A stretch of DNA of 64,000 bases from Methyloceanibacter caenitepidi (GTDB lineage Bacteria > Pseudomonadota > Alphaproteobacteria > Rhizobiales > Methyloligellaceae). The translations under genes and the position numbers were made by a program. Below the pieces are notes generated by a model. That model ran no database searches. It was not told the DNA's origin and was given only the letters and a program-made list of their open reading frames with translations. Shown here one piece after another: positions 51,851 to 61,690 of this stretch. The DNA lies in contig NZ_AP014648.1 of NCBI RefSeq assembly GCF_000828475.1, forward strand, positions 1 to 64,000, read 5' to 3'. The first letter of the stretch is position 1. Every line of letters begins with the position of its first letter.

Positions 51851-52003
51851 GGCTGACAGCATGCCGGAATCCAGTTTGACTTTCTGGCAAAATCAGATCG
51901 CGCGCAGTCACAACTCGGTGACCTCATTCCGCGGAATTACTGGAAATTGAGGCACCGAATTGTATTCGCGTATACGCGTCTTCCAGGCTGGGGCACAAGT
52001 GCC

Positions 52004-54706
52004 TTAAGCCGCCTCTTTCACAAGGCCGCGCAGCACGTAGTGCAAGATTCCCCCGTTGCGGAAGTAGTCCAGCTCGTCATACGTGTCGATGCGGACCAGC
52101 AAGGGAACCGTTCGCGTCTTGCCGTCCGGATAGGTGATGGCGGCCTCGACGATTTGGCCCGGCTGAATGTCCGCGAGCCCCTTGAGAGTCACGGTCTCGT
52201 TGCCGACGAGACCCAGCGTCTCCCATGACGCATTGTCCGTGAACGTCAGCGGCAGCACGCCCATGCCGATCAGGTTCGAGCGGTGGATCCGTTCGAAGCT
52301 CACGGCAATGACGGCGCGCACGCCCAAGAGGCGCGTGCCCTTGGCGGCCCAGTCACGCGAGGATCCCGTGCCGTATTCCTTGCCGGCGAACACCACCAAC
52401 GGCACGTTCTCGGCCTTGTAGCGCATCGCCGCGTCGTACATGGCAAGGCGCTCACCGGAGGGGTAATGCACGGTCACGCCGCCCTCGACGCCGGGAACCA
52501 TCTGGTTCTTGATGCGCGTGTTGGCGAACGTGCCGCGCATCATCACCTCGTGATTGCCGCGCCGCGAGCCGTAGGAGTTGAAGTCCGCCGGAGCGACGCC
52601 GTGCTGGGTCAGGTATCGGCCCGCAGGACTGTCCGCCTTGATCGCGCCAGCAGGCGAGATGTGGTCGGTCGTGATCGAGTCCAGGAAAAGGCCAAGCACG
52701 CGCGCGTCTTCGATATCCGTCAACGGCGCGGGGTTCATGGTCATGTCGGCGAAGTACGGCGGCTCCTGCACGTAGGTCGACGATGTGTCCCACTGATAGG
52801 TGAGTCCGCCTTCGACGGCGATGGCCTGCCATTCCGGGTCGCCCTTGAACACGTCGCCATAGCGCTCCTTGAACATGGACTTCTTGACTGCCTTGCGCAC
52901 GAGTTTCGCGATCTCCTTGGACGACGGCCAGATGTCCTTGAGATAGACCGGCTTGCCGTCCTTGCCCGTGCCGATCGGCTCGGTCGTCAGATCGATCGTG
53001 ACCGAGCCCGCCAGGGCATAGGCGACCACGAGCGGCGGCGAGGCGAGATAATTCGCCCGCACGTCGTTGTTCACCCGGCCCTCGAAGTTCCGGTTGCCGG
53101 AGAGCACCGAGGCGACGGCAAGGCCGTTCTCGTGGATCGTATGCGAGATCTCTTCGGGCAACGGCCCGGAGTTGCCGATACACGTCGTGCAGCCATAGCC
53201 GACGAGATTGAAGCCCAGCGCGTCGAGATCTTTTTGCAGTCCCGCCTGCTCCAGGTAGTCGGTGACGACTTGCGAACCGGGCGCGAGTGAGGTCTTCACC
53301 CAGGGCTTCACGGTGAGCCCCTTCTCGACCGCGTTGCGCGCCAGCACGCCGGCACCCACCATCACGTAAGGGTTGGACGTGTTGGTGCAGGACGTGATCG
53401 CGGCGATGACAACGTCACCGTGTCCGAGGTCGTAGTTCTTTCCGTCGACCGGAACGCGCTTATCGGCCTCAGCGCCCTTGCCGTATTCCTGGTCGAGGAC
53501 CTTCGAGAACGCAGGCGCCGCGTTGGTGAGCGCCACACGGTCCTGCGGCCGCTTCGGACCGGCAATCGACGGCACGACGTCGGAGAGGTTGAGCGACAGC
53601 GTGTCGGTGAAGACAGGATCGTCCGTGTCATCCTTGCGGTACATGCCTTGTGCCTTGGCGTAGGCCTTAACCAGTTCGACGCGGGAGTCCTTGCGCGCGG
53701 TGGCTTCCAAATAAGCCAGAGCTTCCTTGTCGACGGGGAAGAAGCCGCAAGTCGCGCCGTATTCCGGCGCCATGTTGGCGATGGTGGCGCGGTCTTCGAG
53801 CGGCAGATTGTCGAGACCCGAGCCATAGAACTCAACGAACTTACCGACCACGCCCTTCTCGCGCAGCATCTCGACTACGGTGAGCACGAGATCGGTGGCG
53901 GTGACGCCTTCCTTGAGCTCTCCCTTGAGCTCGAAGCCGATCACCTCGGGAAGCAGCATGGAGATCGGTTGGCCGAGCATGGCCGCTTCCGCCTCGATGC
54001 CGCCGACGCCCCAGCCAAGCACCGCGAGCCCGTTGACCATGGTCGTGTGGGAGTCGGTGCCGACGAGCGTATCCGGGTAGGCGACCGTCTTGCCGTTCTC
54101 TTCCTTTGTCCACACGGTCTGGGCCAGATATTCGAGATTGACCTGGTGGCAGATGCCGGTTCCGGGCGGCACGACGCGGAAATTGTCGAACGCGCCGGCG
54201 CCCCAGCGCAGGAACGCATAACGCTCGCCGTTGCGCTCATATTCCTTGTCGACGTTGAACTTGAACGAGGCGCCGGAGCCGAACGCATCGACCATCACAG
54301 AATGATCGATCACGAGATCGACGGGAGCCAAAGGGTTGATCTTCTTGGAATCGCCGCCGAGCTTGGCGACCGCATCGCGCATGGCCGCGAGGTCGACGAC
54401 CGCGGGAACGCCCGTGAAATCCTGCATCAGCACGCGCGCGGGCCGGAAGGCAATCTCGCGGTCGCTGCGCTTGTTCTGAACCCATTCGGCAAGCGCGCGG
54501 ATGTCGTCCGAGGTGACCGTGCGCCCGTCCTCGTGCCGCAGGAGGTTCTCGAGCAGAACCTTCAAGGAGAACGGCAGCTTGCCGACGCCGTGTAGCCCCT
54601 TTTTCTCCGCGACCTTCAGATCAAAATACTCGTACTCGTGCTTACCGACCTTCAGAGTGCGCCGGCACTTGAAGCTGTCGAGCGAGGTCAAAACAGCCGA
54701 TGTCAA
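52004..54706 (-). CDS. acnA: Aconitate hydratase A
   Basis: TCA-cycle enzyme that isomerises citrate to isocitrate with a 4Fe-4S cluster. The 900-residue product has IRP/AcnA-type size. It shows [14 protein letters not shown] near residue 95, [22 protein letters not shown], the cluster Cys ligands in [12 protein letters not shown] near residue 445 and [13 protein letters not shown] near residue 510, and [13 protein letters not shown] in the swivel domain. The start is a TTG at 54706, supported by AAGGAG six bases upstream. The frame is open 75 codons further but without similarity. Confidence 0.96.
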   Translation of the reverse strand: MTSAVLTSLDSFKCRRTLKVGKHEYEYFDLKVAEKKGLHGVGKLPFSLKVLLENLLRHEDGRTVTSDDIRALAEWVQNKRSDREIAFRPARVLMQDFTGVPAVVDLAAMRDAVAKLGGDSKKINPLAPVDLVIDHSVMVDAFGSGASFKFNVDKEYERNGERYAFLRWGAGAFDNFRVVPPGTGICHQVNLEYLAQTVWTKEENGKTVAYPDTLVGTDSHTTMVNGLAVLGWGVGGIEAEAAMLGQPISMLLPEVIGFELKGELKEGVTATDLVLTVVEMLREKGVVGKFVEFYGSGLDNLPLEDRATIANMAPEYGATCGFFPVDKEALAYLEATARKDSRVELVKAYAKAQGMYRKDDTDDPVFTDTLSLNLSDVVPSIAGPKRPQDRVALTNAAPAFSKVLDQEYGKGAEADKRVPVDGKNYDLGHGDVVIAAITSCTNTSNPYVMVGAGVLARNAVEKGLTVKPWVKTSLAPGSQVVTDYLEQAGLQKDLDALGFNLVGYGCTTCIGNSGPLPEEISHTIHENGLAVASVLSGNRNFEGRVNNDVRANYLASPPLVVAYALAGSVTIDLTTEPIGTGKDGKPVYLKDIWPSSKEIAKLVRKAVKKSMFKERYGDVFKGDPEWQAIAVEGGLTYQWDTSSTYVQEPPYFADMTMNPAPLTDIEDARVLGLFLDSITTDHISPAGAIKADSPAGRYLTQHGVAPADFNSYGSRRGNHEVMMRGTFANTRIKNQMVPGVEGGVTVHYPSGERLAMYDAAMRYKAENVPLVVFAGKEYGTGSSRDWAAKGTRLLGVRAVIAVSFERIHRSNLIGMGVLPLTFTDNASWETLGLVGNETVTLKGLADIQPGQIVEAAITYPDGKTRTVPLLVRIDTYDELDYFRNGGILHYVLRGLVKEAA

Positions 54707-55011
54707 TGAAATCTCCTTTACGAGCCCAGACGTTGGGCAAGTCCCAGCAAATATGTTCGCCTTGGCCAATTGAATGCAAAGACGCAGCCAATTGCGTCTA
54801 ACCCCATCGCCGTGAAGCCTCAAACCGGCCCTTGCGCCCCCGATTGGGGCGATTTCCCGGCCAGTGGGGCGTGTTGGCCTTTGGATACACGCTTTTCGGC
54901 AACTATAAAGACCCTTGCAACGACCAGACAATGACGCGAAGAGACGCGCTTTCCATCGCCGCCGCGACCCAACCTGCCGAAATTTTGCGCAACCAGGCTG
55001 CAGACCGTTCT
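54707..55011. other. 305-bp divergent regulatory region between acnA and ccmA
   Basis: No separate gene is supported. It should hold the acnA promoter on the minus strand (a TTGCAT/CATATT pair 18 bases apart is visible near 54745-54780) and the ccm promoter on the plus strand at 54881-54909. An ATG at 54931 is in frame with ccmA and could give a 27-residue N-terminal extension. Confidence 0.6.
54881..54909 (+). promoter_or_regulatory. Candidate promoter of the ccm operon
   Basis: TTGGAT (54881-54886) and TATAAA (54904-54909) are exactly 17 bases apart, a good sigma-70 match. Predicted RNA would start near 54916, about 95 bases before the ccmA ATG. Confidence 0.6.
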
Positions 55012-55674
55012 ATGAGCACCCTTTTCTCCGTATCCCTCGCGGCTCATGACGTCGCCTGCGACCGAGGCGGGCGGCGCCTGTTCGAGGGGCTTTCCTTCAG
55101 CCTCGAGCCCGGTGATGCGCTCCTCGTGCAGGGCCCCAACGGGACGGGCAAGACCAGCCTTATGCGTCAGATCGCCGGCCTGCTGCCTCTCGCGGCGGGA
55201 GAGATCGCCGCGGCGGGCGCCGAGGCGGATACACCGGCGGCCGAACTGTGCCACTACGTCGGACATCTGAATGGACTGAAAGCCAGTCTGAGCGTGCGGG
55301 AGAACCTGGCGTTTTGGATGGACTATCTGCGCGGCGACTTTGAAAGTGGCGACGTGGACTTCGCGCTCGACGTTTTCGGGCTGACGCCGATCGCCGATAT
55401 CGCGGCCGGGTTCCTCTCCGCCGGCCAGAAGAGAAAGCTCGCGCTCTCGCGATTGTTTGCCTGTCCGCGCCCGATCTGGCTGCTCGACGAACCGTCGGTC
55501 TCACTCGATACCGCGTCCGTCGCGCGCCTTGCAAAGGCTATTGAGGCGCATGGGCAAGCGGGCGGCATCGCCATCGTCTCGACCCATGTCCCGCTGGGCG
55601 GTGCCTTCACCCATACGCTCGATCTGCAATGCCTGGATCCCGGCGAGGCCCCCGACCAGGAACCGGCATCGTGA
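55012..55674 (+). CDS. ccmA: Heme ABC exporter ATP-binding protein CcmA
   Basis: ATPase of the CcmABCD complex that releases holo-CcmE during cytochrome c maturation. The 220-residue product has DRGGRRLFEGLSFSLEPGD, Walker A GPNGTGKTSLMR near residue 42, the CcmA-typical LCHYVGHLNGLKASLSVRENL, signature FLSAGQKRKLALSRL, Walker B IWLLDEPSVSLD and switch His in VSTHVPL. The ATG at 55012 begins the homology, and an in-frame ATG at 54931 would add 27 residues. Its stop overlaps the ccmB start as GTGA. Confidence 0.94.
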   Translation: MSTLFSVSLAAHDVACDRGGRRLFEGLSFSLEPGDALLVQGPNGTGKTSLMRQIAGLLPLAAGEIAAAGAEADTPAAELCHYVGHLNGLKASLSVRENLAFWMDYLRGDFESGDVDFALDVFGLTPIADIAAGFLSAGQKRKLALSRLFACPRPIWLLDEPSVSLDTASVARLAKAIEAHGQAGGIAIVSTHVPLGGAFTHTLDLQCLDPGEAPDQEPAS

Positions 55675-56339
55675 CGGCCGCCCTCGCTCTTCTTCGGCGC
55701 GACATCGCACTCGCTTTCCGCGAAGGGGGCGCCATCGGCGTGGCGCTCGGCTTCTATTTGGTGGTGGTGGCCATTGCCCCGTTCGGTCTCGGGCCGGACA
55801 TGGACCTCCTTGCGCGCGTAGCGCCGGGCCTCTTGTGGATCGCCCTGCTGTTGGCGGCGCTCCTGTCCGCCGACCGCATCTTTCACAACGACTACGAGGA
55901 CGGATCCCTCGACGTGCTGGCTATGGGGCCTCTCCCGCTTGCCGCCGTAGCCGCATCGAAGTCACTCGCGCATTGGGTGACCACCTGTGTCCCCCTCGCC
56001 CTGCTTGCGCCGGTGCTGGGGTTGTTGCTCAACTTCCCGATCGACGCGATCCCGATCCTGGTCCTCGCGATGCTCGCGGGCACCCCGGCAGTCAGCTTCA
56101 TTGCGGGGATCGGCGCCAGCCTTACACTGGGCCTACGTCGCAGCGGGCTCCTGCTCGCGCTGCTCGTCCTGCCGCTCTATGTGCCCGTGCTCATTTTCGG
56201 CGTATCCACCATTTCCGCCGCCGTGACGGGGCCCGGATCGCCCTGGCCGCCCTTCCTGATGCTCTGCGCGATCAGCCTGGCCAGCATGGTTCTGGCGCCG
56301 CTCGCCGCCGCCGCGGCCCTCCGCAACAGCTTCCGTTAG
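55671..56339 (+). CDS. ccmB: Heme exporter protein CcmB
   Basis: Membrane subunit of the heme/CcmE-handling ABC complex. The 222-residue protein has six hydrophobic helices, starts with LLRRDIALAFREGG, and carries FHNDYEDGSLDVLAMGPLP near residue 65 and LVLPLYVPVLIFG near residue 160, all CcmB hallmarks. The start is a GTG overlapping the ccmA stop. ccmC follows after 93 bp. Confidence 0.94.
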   Translation: MTAALALLRRDIALAFREGGAIGVALGFYLVVVAIAPFGLGPDMDLLARVAPGLLWIALLLAALLSADRIFHNDYEDGSLDVLAMGPLPLAAVAASKSLAHWVTTCVPLALLAPVLGLLLNFPIDAIPILVLAMLAGTPAVSFIAGIGASLTLGLRRSGLLLALLVLPLYVPVLIFGVSTISAAVTGPGSPWPPFLMLCAISLASMVLAPLAAAAALRNSFR

Positions 56340-56432
56340 GGCAGCATTCGGCCTTGTTTACGGCACACCTTTCCGTTTTTTCATGGCGCTTCTGCTTTGC
56401 GCTTTCCGGCCAAAGCCACTAGATCAGCAACC

Positions 56433-57176
56433 ATGACATTCTCACTGACCAATCTCGCCAACCCCTCGCGCTTCTTGACCTTTGCCGGGGCGGTGATTCC
56501 GTGGCTCGCCGCGCTCACGGCGATCCTGCTCGGGATTGGCCTGTATCAGGCGTTCTTCGTAGCGCCCGCCGACTACCAGCAAGGCGAGACCGTCCGGATC
56601 ATGTACATCCACGTGCCCGCCGCCTGGGTCGGCATGGGCTGCTACGCGGTCATCGCCATCGCTGCGCTCGGCACACTGATCTGGCGGCACCCGCTGGCCG
56701 ACGTGGCGGCGAAGGCCGCGGCCCCGATCGGCGCGACGTTCACCTTCGTGATCCTGGTGACCGGCTCGCTCTGGGGCAAACCCATGTGGGGCACCTATTG
56801 GGTGTGGGATGCGCGGCTGACGTCGCTGCTCGTGCTGTTTCTGCTCTATCTCGGGCTGATTGCCCTATGGCAGTCGATCGAGGACCCGGGACGGGCCGGA
56901 CGCGCGGCCGCGATCCTGGCGCTGGTCGGTGCCGTCAACCTGCCCATCATCAAATTCTCGGTCGACTGGTGGAACACGCTGCATCAGCCCGCGAGCGTCT
57001 TCCGCGCCGGCGGTCCGACGATCGATCCCGCACTCCTCACGCCGCTCTTCGTGATGGGGGGCGCCTTCCTTGCACTCTTTGTGCTGCTGCACCTCATCGC
57101 CATGCGCGCTGAAATCCTGCGGCGCCGGGTGCGCGTCCTGCAACAGACTCAAGTCGCTCAAGCGGCCATGTCTTAG
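56433..57176 (+). CDS. ccmC: Heme exporter protein CcmC
   Basis: Loads heme onto CcmE at the periplasmic face. The 247-residue membrane protein has six helices, MYIHVPAAWVGMGCYAVIA with a heme-ligand His near residue 58, the tryptophan-rich WGKPMWGTYWVWDARLTS near residue 125 (WWD motif) and the second ligand region in DWWNTLHQPAS near residue 185. The ATG at 56433 is preferred over an open frame from 56397. Confidence 0.96.
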   Translation: MTFSLTNLANPSRFLTFAGAVIPWLAALTAILLGIGLYQAFFVAPADYQQGETVRIMYIHVPAAWVGMGCYAVIAIAALGTLIWRHPLADVAAKAAAPIGATFTFVILVTGSLWGKPMWGTYWVWDARLTSLLVLFLLYLGLIALWQSIEDPGRAGRAAAILALVGAVNLPIIKFSVDWWNTLHQPASVFRAGGPTIDPALLTPLFVMGGAFLALFVLLHLIAMRAEILRRRVRVLQQTQVAQAAMS

Positions 57177-57190
57177 ACGAGGACCCACAC

Positions 57191-57400
57191 ATGCTCGGTC
57201 TCGGACCCCATGCCAGCTTCATCATCGGCGCCTACGCCGTGGCGTTCGTCGCGTTGGGGGCGCTCACGATCGCCATCATCGCGGATGACCGCAAACAGCG
57301 ACGCCTCTTGGCCGACCTCGAGCGGCAAGGCATCACCCGCCGCTCGGCCGCAAGGCGGAGACCTGCGGCAACGCCGACCGTGACCCGCACCGCGCCGTGA
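57191..57400 (+). CDS. ccmD: Heme exporter protein CcmD
   Basis: A 69-residue single-pass membrane protein stabilising the CcmABC-CcmE complex. It has the CcmD pattern GPHASFIIGAYAVAFVALGALTIAI followed by a basic cytoplasmic tail (DDRKQRRLLADLERQGITRRS). It starts 14 bp after ccmC, and its stop overlaps the next start as GTGA. Confidence 0.93.
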   Translation: MLGLGPHASFIIGAYAVAFVALGALTIAIIADDRKQRRLLADLERQGITRRSAARRRPAATPTVTRTAP

Positions 57401-58101
57401 CGATGCCCATGGGACGCAAAGGCAGCCAGGTGACCGACCCTCAAAGCCCCGACGGGAAAGACGCCGCAGCTGTGCCCGCGACGCCCGAGCGCCGCTTCGG
57501 CGTTCTGCTGCCGTTCGTCATCTTCGCCGCCATTGCCGGCTTGTTCCTCATCGCGCTGAACTCTGGCGACCCGTCGAACCTGCCGTCGGCCCTGATCGGC
57601 AAGCCGGTACCGAAATTCGACCTACCGCCCCTGAATGAAGCCGGCGCAACGCCCAGCGCATCGGGCGGCATCACGTCCGCCACGCTCGGCAAGGGCAAGC
57701 CCGCCGTCGTCCATTTCTTCGCATCCTGGTGCGGGCCGTGCCGAGAGGAACATCCGGACGTCATGGCGCTCTCCAAAGCGCTGCACGCTCAAGATCCGGA
57801 CATTCCGTTCTTTGGCATCAACTACAAAGACGACGCGACCGCCGCCCGCCGCTTCCTCGGTGGCTACGGCGATCCGTATACGGGCATCGGGGTCGACCGC
57901 TCAGGGCGGACGGCCATCGATTTCGGTGTGTACGGCGTTCCGGAGCTCTACGTGATCGCGAGCGACGGAACGGTTGCGTTCCGCCACGCGGGGCCGCTGA
58001 CCCGAGAGGTCGTCGAGACGAAAATCCTACCGCTCATCCAAAGCGGCGCGGCGTCCGCGCAGTCAGATCAACGGCAGGGTGAGGACGAGCCGTCAGGCTA
58101 G
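57397..58101 (+). CDS. ccmG: Thiol:disulfide interchange protein CcmG/DsbE
   Basis: Periplasmic membrane-anchored thioredoxin that reduces apocytochrome c or CcmH. The 234-residue product has a hydrophobic anchor (about residues 31-50, LPFVIFAAIAGLFLIAL), GKPVPKFDLPPL, the active site FFASWCGPCREEHP near residue 110 and the cis-Pro loop in YGVPELYVI near residue 190. The N-terminal cytoplasmic part is longer than usual. The GTG start overlaps ccmD. The stop is embedded in a CTAG shared with the convergent marR gene. Confidence 0.93.
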   Translation: MTMPMGRKGSQVTDPQSPDGKDAAAVPATPERRFGVLLPFVIFAAIAGLFLIALNSGDPSNLPSALIGKPVPKFDLPPLNEAGATPSASGGITSATLGKGKPAVVHFFASWCGPCREEHPDVMALSKALHAQDPDIPFFGINYKDDATAARRFLGGYGDPYTGIGVDRSGRTAIDFGVYGVPELYVIASDGTVAFRHAGPLTREVVETKILPLIQSGAASAQSDQRQGEDEPSG

Positions 58102-58541
58102 GCGTCGTCTCCCGCGGCCACGATCGTGGCCAGCGTAGCCAGAAACTCGTTCCGTTTCGTCGCGCTGAGGCCCGCCAGAAGCCGCGAATCTGCCGTGCTT
58201 GCGGCAGGCTTCGCCTTTGCCAAGGCTTTCGTCCCCTTCGCGCTCAGCTTGATGGCGTAGGCCCGGCCGTCCTCCTTGGCGCGCTTGCGCTGAATGAGAC
58301 CCCGCCCAAGCAGCCGGGCGACGATGTCGGCCAAGGTCGAGCGATCGATGCCGGTGCGCGCAACAAGCTCCGCCTGCGGCAAGCCCTCTTCCTGAGAGAC
58401 GGCGGTGAGGACGGCGTACTGTCGAGGCGTGAGTCCGCTCTTCTTCGCCTCTTCGGCAAAGATGTCTGCCGCCCGCTGACCCGCGCGGTGCAACAGATGC
58501 GTCGCCGAGCTCTCGAGCGGATTCTTAGATTTCGTCGTCAT
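58098..58541 (-). CDS. MarR-family transcriptional regulator
   Basis: A 147-residue winged-helix regulator. It has the helical start LLHRAGQRAADIFAEEAKKSGLTPRQYAVL, the recognition helix in LVARTGIDRSTLADIVARLLGRGLIQRKRAKEDGRAYAI (about residues 60-98) with the wing Asp-Arg pattern, and a C-terminal dimer helix. Target and ligand are unknown. The 252 bp upstream contain a small dyad (GTTGC/GCAAC around 58636-58653) but no divergent gene, so autoregulation is the only visible option. Confidence 0.9.
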   Translation of the reverse strand: MTTKSKNPLESSATHLLHRAGQRAADIFAEEAKKSGLTPRQYAVLTAVSQEEGLPQAELVARTGIDRSTLADIVARLLGRGLIQRKRAKEDGRAYAIKLSAKGTKALAKAKPAASTADSRLLAGLSATKRNEFLATLATIVAAGDDA

Positions 58542-58793
58542 ATGGACGTTCCCCGTGTGAAACGACGCCTCGTCCCAAGTCCACTGACCTCGGACCTTCC
58601 GGCGCCTGATGTTTTAGATCGCAAGCACACACCCGGTTGCACCATGCGGCAACGGGACATGCTGTCACCCCGCAACAAACCTCAGAGTACGGTCCCTACC
58701 AGAGACAAGCCGCACACTGAGCGCCTCATATCGGCACCGCGCGCGCATCCTGCAAGAGCCAATCTGGGCCGGATTCGCGCGAAATGTGCCACC

Positions 58794-59420
58794 TCAATGC
58801 TGTTGCGAGTTCTCTTCCACCCCGTAGCGCTGCATCAGCGGCACTTGGAGCATGGCAAATAGAAACGTGATCGGGAGAAATCCGAAGGCTTTGAAACTTA
58901 CCCATGTGTCGGTCGAGAAACTGCGCCACACAAATTCATTGAGGACCGCCATGGCTACGAAGAATATCGCCCACCGTATTGTCAGTTTACGCCAACCCTC
59001 CTGCGTCAGATTGAACACGGGACCGAACAAAAGGGCGAGCACGGGCTTCCGCGCGAACAAACCGCCGATCAGCAGTATGGCGAACATCGTGTAGACGATC
59101 GTCGGCTTGAGCTTGATGAACGTGTCGTCGTGCAGGTAAAGCGTCAAACCGCCGAACGCGAGAACCAGACCCGCACTGACGACCGGCATCACCGGAATCT
59201 TCCGGTATAGCCACCAGGCAAGACCGAGCGAGACGATCGTCGCCACCATGAACGCCGCGGTGCCGGCAAAAATGCCATAAGCCGCGTTCACACCGAAAAA
59301 CACAAGCAGCGGCCCAAGCTCGATCAGGAGCTTTCCGGCGACGGATTGCTCCGACTCCTTGCCCTTCTTGATCTCGGTCTTCGTCACCGGCTCCGTTGTG
59401 GCGTCAGGCGGCTGCGTCAT
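58794..59420 (-). CDS. yciB: YciB/IspZ family inner-membrane septation protein
   Basis: A 208-residue protein with five or six hydrophobic helices. After a polar N-terminus it has KLLIELGPLLVFFGVNAAYGIF near residue 30, WWLYRKIPVMPVVSAGLVLAFGGLTLYLHDDTFIKLKPTIVY, FGPVFNLTQEGWRKLTIRWA and NEFVWRSFSTDTWVSFKAFGFLP, which define YciB (septation protein A). It influences cell envelope and septum synthesis in enterobacteria. I use the ATG at 59420, overlapping the end of ftsY by 17 bases, with AGGAG about 11 bases upstream. Confidence 0.92.
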   Translation of the reverse strand: MTQPPDATTEPVTKTEIKKGKESEQSVAGKLLIELGPLLVFFGVNAAYGIFAGTAAFMVATIVSLGLAWWLYRKIPVMPVVSAGLVLAFGGLTLYLHDDTFIKLKPTIVYTMFAILLIGGLFARKPVLALLFGPVFNLTQEGWRKLTIRWAIFFVAMAVLNEFVWRSFSTDTWVSFKAFGFLPITFLFAMLQVPLMQRYGVEENSQQH

Positions 59421-60369
59421 TCTCTTGGTCTGCTCCTGCAATAGCGCGCGCATAGTCATGCGCATCGAACGGCTCGAAATCTTCGATACCCTCGCCGACT
59501 CCGATGGCATTTATGGGGAGACCGAACTTCTCTGCGATCGCCACCACGATGCCGCCGCGCGCCGAACCATCGAGCTTGGTTACGACGAGATTGGTGACGC
59601 CTGCGATCTCGCGAAACGTTTGGACCTGGCTCAATGCGTTCTGTCCGGTGGTGGCATCCAATACGAGCAGGACCGTATGCGGCGCGTCCGGATCGAATTT
59701 CTTCAACACGCGAACAACCTTTGCCAGTTCGGCCATGAGGTCGCCCTTGTTGTGCAACCGCCCTGCCGTATCGATAAGCAGGACATCCGTGCCGGCTTCC
59801 TTCGCCCGCTCGAGCGCTTCGAAGGCGACGCCGGCCGGATCCGCGCCGACATCCCGTGCAACCACTTCGGCCCCAACACGTCCGCCCCAGATCTTGAGCT
59901 GATCGATGGCGGCGGCGCGGAACGTGTCCCCGGCGGCGAGCAGGACAGTCTTCCCGTTCTTGACGAACTGGTGGGCAAGCTTGCCGATCGTGGTCGTCTT
60001 ACCCGTTCCGTTGACACCGACGACCAGGATCACGTGCGGCTTGGCGTCCGCGTCGAGCTCGAGCGGCTTCGCGACCGGCTCCAGAACCTGCGCGACTTCT
60101 TCGGCCAGAACGGCGCGCACATCGGCGGCGGTGATGTTCTTGTCGTGCCGCCCCATCGAGAGGCGATCGCGGATGCGATCGGCCATGGCGAAGCCGAGAT
60201 CGGCCTTGAGCAGAACTTCCTCGAGTTCGTCCAGTGTCTCCTCGTCGAGCTTGCGCTTGGTGAGTACACCGGTGAGGTTTTCACCCAGCGCGCTGGACGT
60301 GCGCGATACGCCTGCCTTGAGCCGCGCGAACCATCCCTGCTTCTCTTCGGGCCTCTCCTCGCCGCTCAC
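59404..60369 (-). CDS. ftsY: Signal recognition particle receptor FtsY
   Basis: Membrane-associated SRP receptor GTPase. The 321-residue NG-domain protein has the helical N domain (residues 20-100), G1 GVNGTGKTTTIGKLAHQF near residue 122, DTAGRLHNKGDLMAELAKV (G3), TKLDGSARGG (G4/closing loop) and GVGEGIEDFEPFD, typical of FtsY. The acidic A domain is very short, as in many alphaproteobacteria. The GTG at 60369 overlaps the mtaB stop as GTGA. The open frame further upstream encodes Arg-rich non-homologous sequence. Confidence 0.95.
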   Translation of the reverse strand: MSGEERPEEKQGWFARLKAGVSRTSSALGENLTGVLTKRKLDEETLDELEEVLLKADLGFAMADRIRDRLSMGRHDKNITAADVRAVLAEEVAQVLEPVAKPLELDADAKPHVILVVGVNGTGKTTTIGKLAHQFVKNGKTVLLAAGDTFRAAAIDQLKIWGGRVGAEVVARDVGADPAGVAFEALERAKEAGTDVLLIDTAGRLHNKGDLMAELAKVVRVLKKFDPDAPHTVLLVLDATTGQNALSQVQTFREIAGVTNLVVTKLDGSARGGIVVAIAEKFGLPINAIGVGEGIEDFEPFDAHDYARAIAGADQENDAAA

Positions 60370-61640
60370 CGCAGCGCCTCCGCAATCCACGCGGCGCCGT
60401 CGTCGCCCGCAACGACACAGTCGACGAGAGCGCCCGCGCCTATCGTGCAAGGATCGACACGGACCGGCGTGAAATCGGCGGAGCGGCCCTGGTTGTCCGT
60501 CTCCATGAGAACCTGGATGCGGCGGCCCTTCGCGCCTTCGAGATGGACGTGCAGTGCGGCCGCGCCCTTCTCCCGCAGCGCCCGGGCCCGCTCAGCGATG
60601 ACGGTGCCGTGGACCTGGGGCATGCGCGCGGCGGGCGTACCCTCGCGCGGCGAAAACGGAAAGACATGCAGGAAGGTGAGGCCGCAATCGTCCACCAGCG
60701 ACAGCGAGTTCTGGAACATGTCGGCGGTTTCCGTGGGGAACCCGGCAATGATGTCGGCGCCGAACACGATATCGGGACGCACGCGTCGCATCGCTTCGCA
60801 AAACGCAACGGAGTCGGCCCGCGCGTGGCGGCGCTTCATCCGCTTCAACGTGAGATCGTCGCCCGCCTGCAAAGACAGGTGCAGATGCGGCATCAGCCGT
60901 TCTTCTTCGGCGATGGCCGCGATGAGGTCCGGGTCCGCTTCGACGGAATCGATGGAGGAGAGCCGGAGACGCGGCAGCTCGGGCACGAGCTTGAGCACGG
61001 TCCGCACAAGCTTGCCCAGCGTCGAGACGCCAGGCAGGTCCTTGCCATAGGCTGTCATGTCGACACCGGTCAGCACGATCTCCTGATAGCCGTTCTCCAC
61101 AAGGCGGCGAACTTGCGCCACCACTTCGCCCGCAGGCACCGACCGCGACGGCCCGCGTCCATACGGGATGATGCAGAACGTGCAACGATGATCGCAGCCG
61201 TTCTGGATCTGCACATAGGCGCGAGCGCGGCCGCCGAAGCCGTCGATCAGATGGCCCGCCGTCTCCGTGACCGCCATGATGTCGTTGACCGAGACCTTTT
61301 CCGTGTCCTCCGTCCCGAGACCTGGCATGCCGAGAGACTGGAACGTCCGCGCCTCAAGCTTTTCCTGGTTGCCGATGACGCGATCCACCTCGTCCATCTG
61401 CGCGAACTGATCCGGATCGATCTGGGCTGCGCAACCGGTCACCACGATCTTCGCATCGGGGCGCTCGCGACGCGCCTTGCGGATCGCCTGGCGCGCTTGG
61501 CGGACAGCCTCGCCGGTCACCGCGCAGGTGTTGACGATCACCGCGTCGGCAAGGCCGGCGGCGTTCGCGTGCTCGCGCATGACTTCGGACTCGTAAGAAT
61601 TGAGCCTGCAGCCAAAGGTGATGATGTCCAGATCCGACAT
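60366..61640 (-). CDS. mtaB: tRNA t6A37 methylthiotransferase MtaB
   Basis: Radical-SAM enzyme adding a methylthio group to N6-threonylcarbamoyladenosine 37 of tRNA. The 424-residue product starts ITFGCRLNSYESEVM (first UPF0004 Cys). Further UPF0004 cysteines are in VNTCAVTGEA and VTGCAAQI. The radical-SAM CxxxCxxC is in NGCDHRCTFCIIPYGRGPSRS near residue 145, and the C-terminal TRAM region follows. The Cys-Ala-Val-Thr form and lack of a MiaB-type linker support MtaB over MiaB. The start is the ATG at 61640. Confidence 0.94.
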   Translation of the reverse strand: MSDLDIITFGCRLNSYESEVMREHANAAGLADAVIVNTCAVTGEAVRQARQAIRKARRERPDAKIVVTGCAAQIDPDQFAQMDEVDRVIGNQEKLEARTFQSLGMPGLGTEDTEKVSVNDIMAVTETAGHLIDGFGGRARAYVQIQNGCDHRCTFCIIPYGRGPSRSVPAGEVVAQVRRLVENGYQEIVLTGVDMTAYGKDLPGVSTLGKLVRTVLKLVPELPRLRLSSIDSVEADPDLIAAIAEEERLMPHLHLSLQAGDDLTLKRMKRRHARADSVAFCEAMRRVRPDIVFGADIIAGFPTETADMFQNSLSLVDDCGLTFLHVFPFSPREGTPAARMPQVHGTVIAERARALREKGAAALHVHLEGAKGRRIQVLMETDNQGRSADFTPVRVDPCTIGAGALVDCVVAGDDGAAWIAEALR

Positions 61641-61690
61641 GTGGCGGCTTCTAACAGAATTCATCCAGTGTGTCAGACACCATAAGTGTC

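Noticed and set aside
59359..61050. Plus-strand open frame of 563 codons opposite ftsY and mtaB
   Set aside because: Antisense to well-recognised genes, low-complexity Arg/Ser/Pro composition, no motif.
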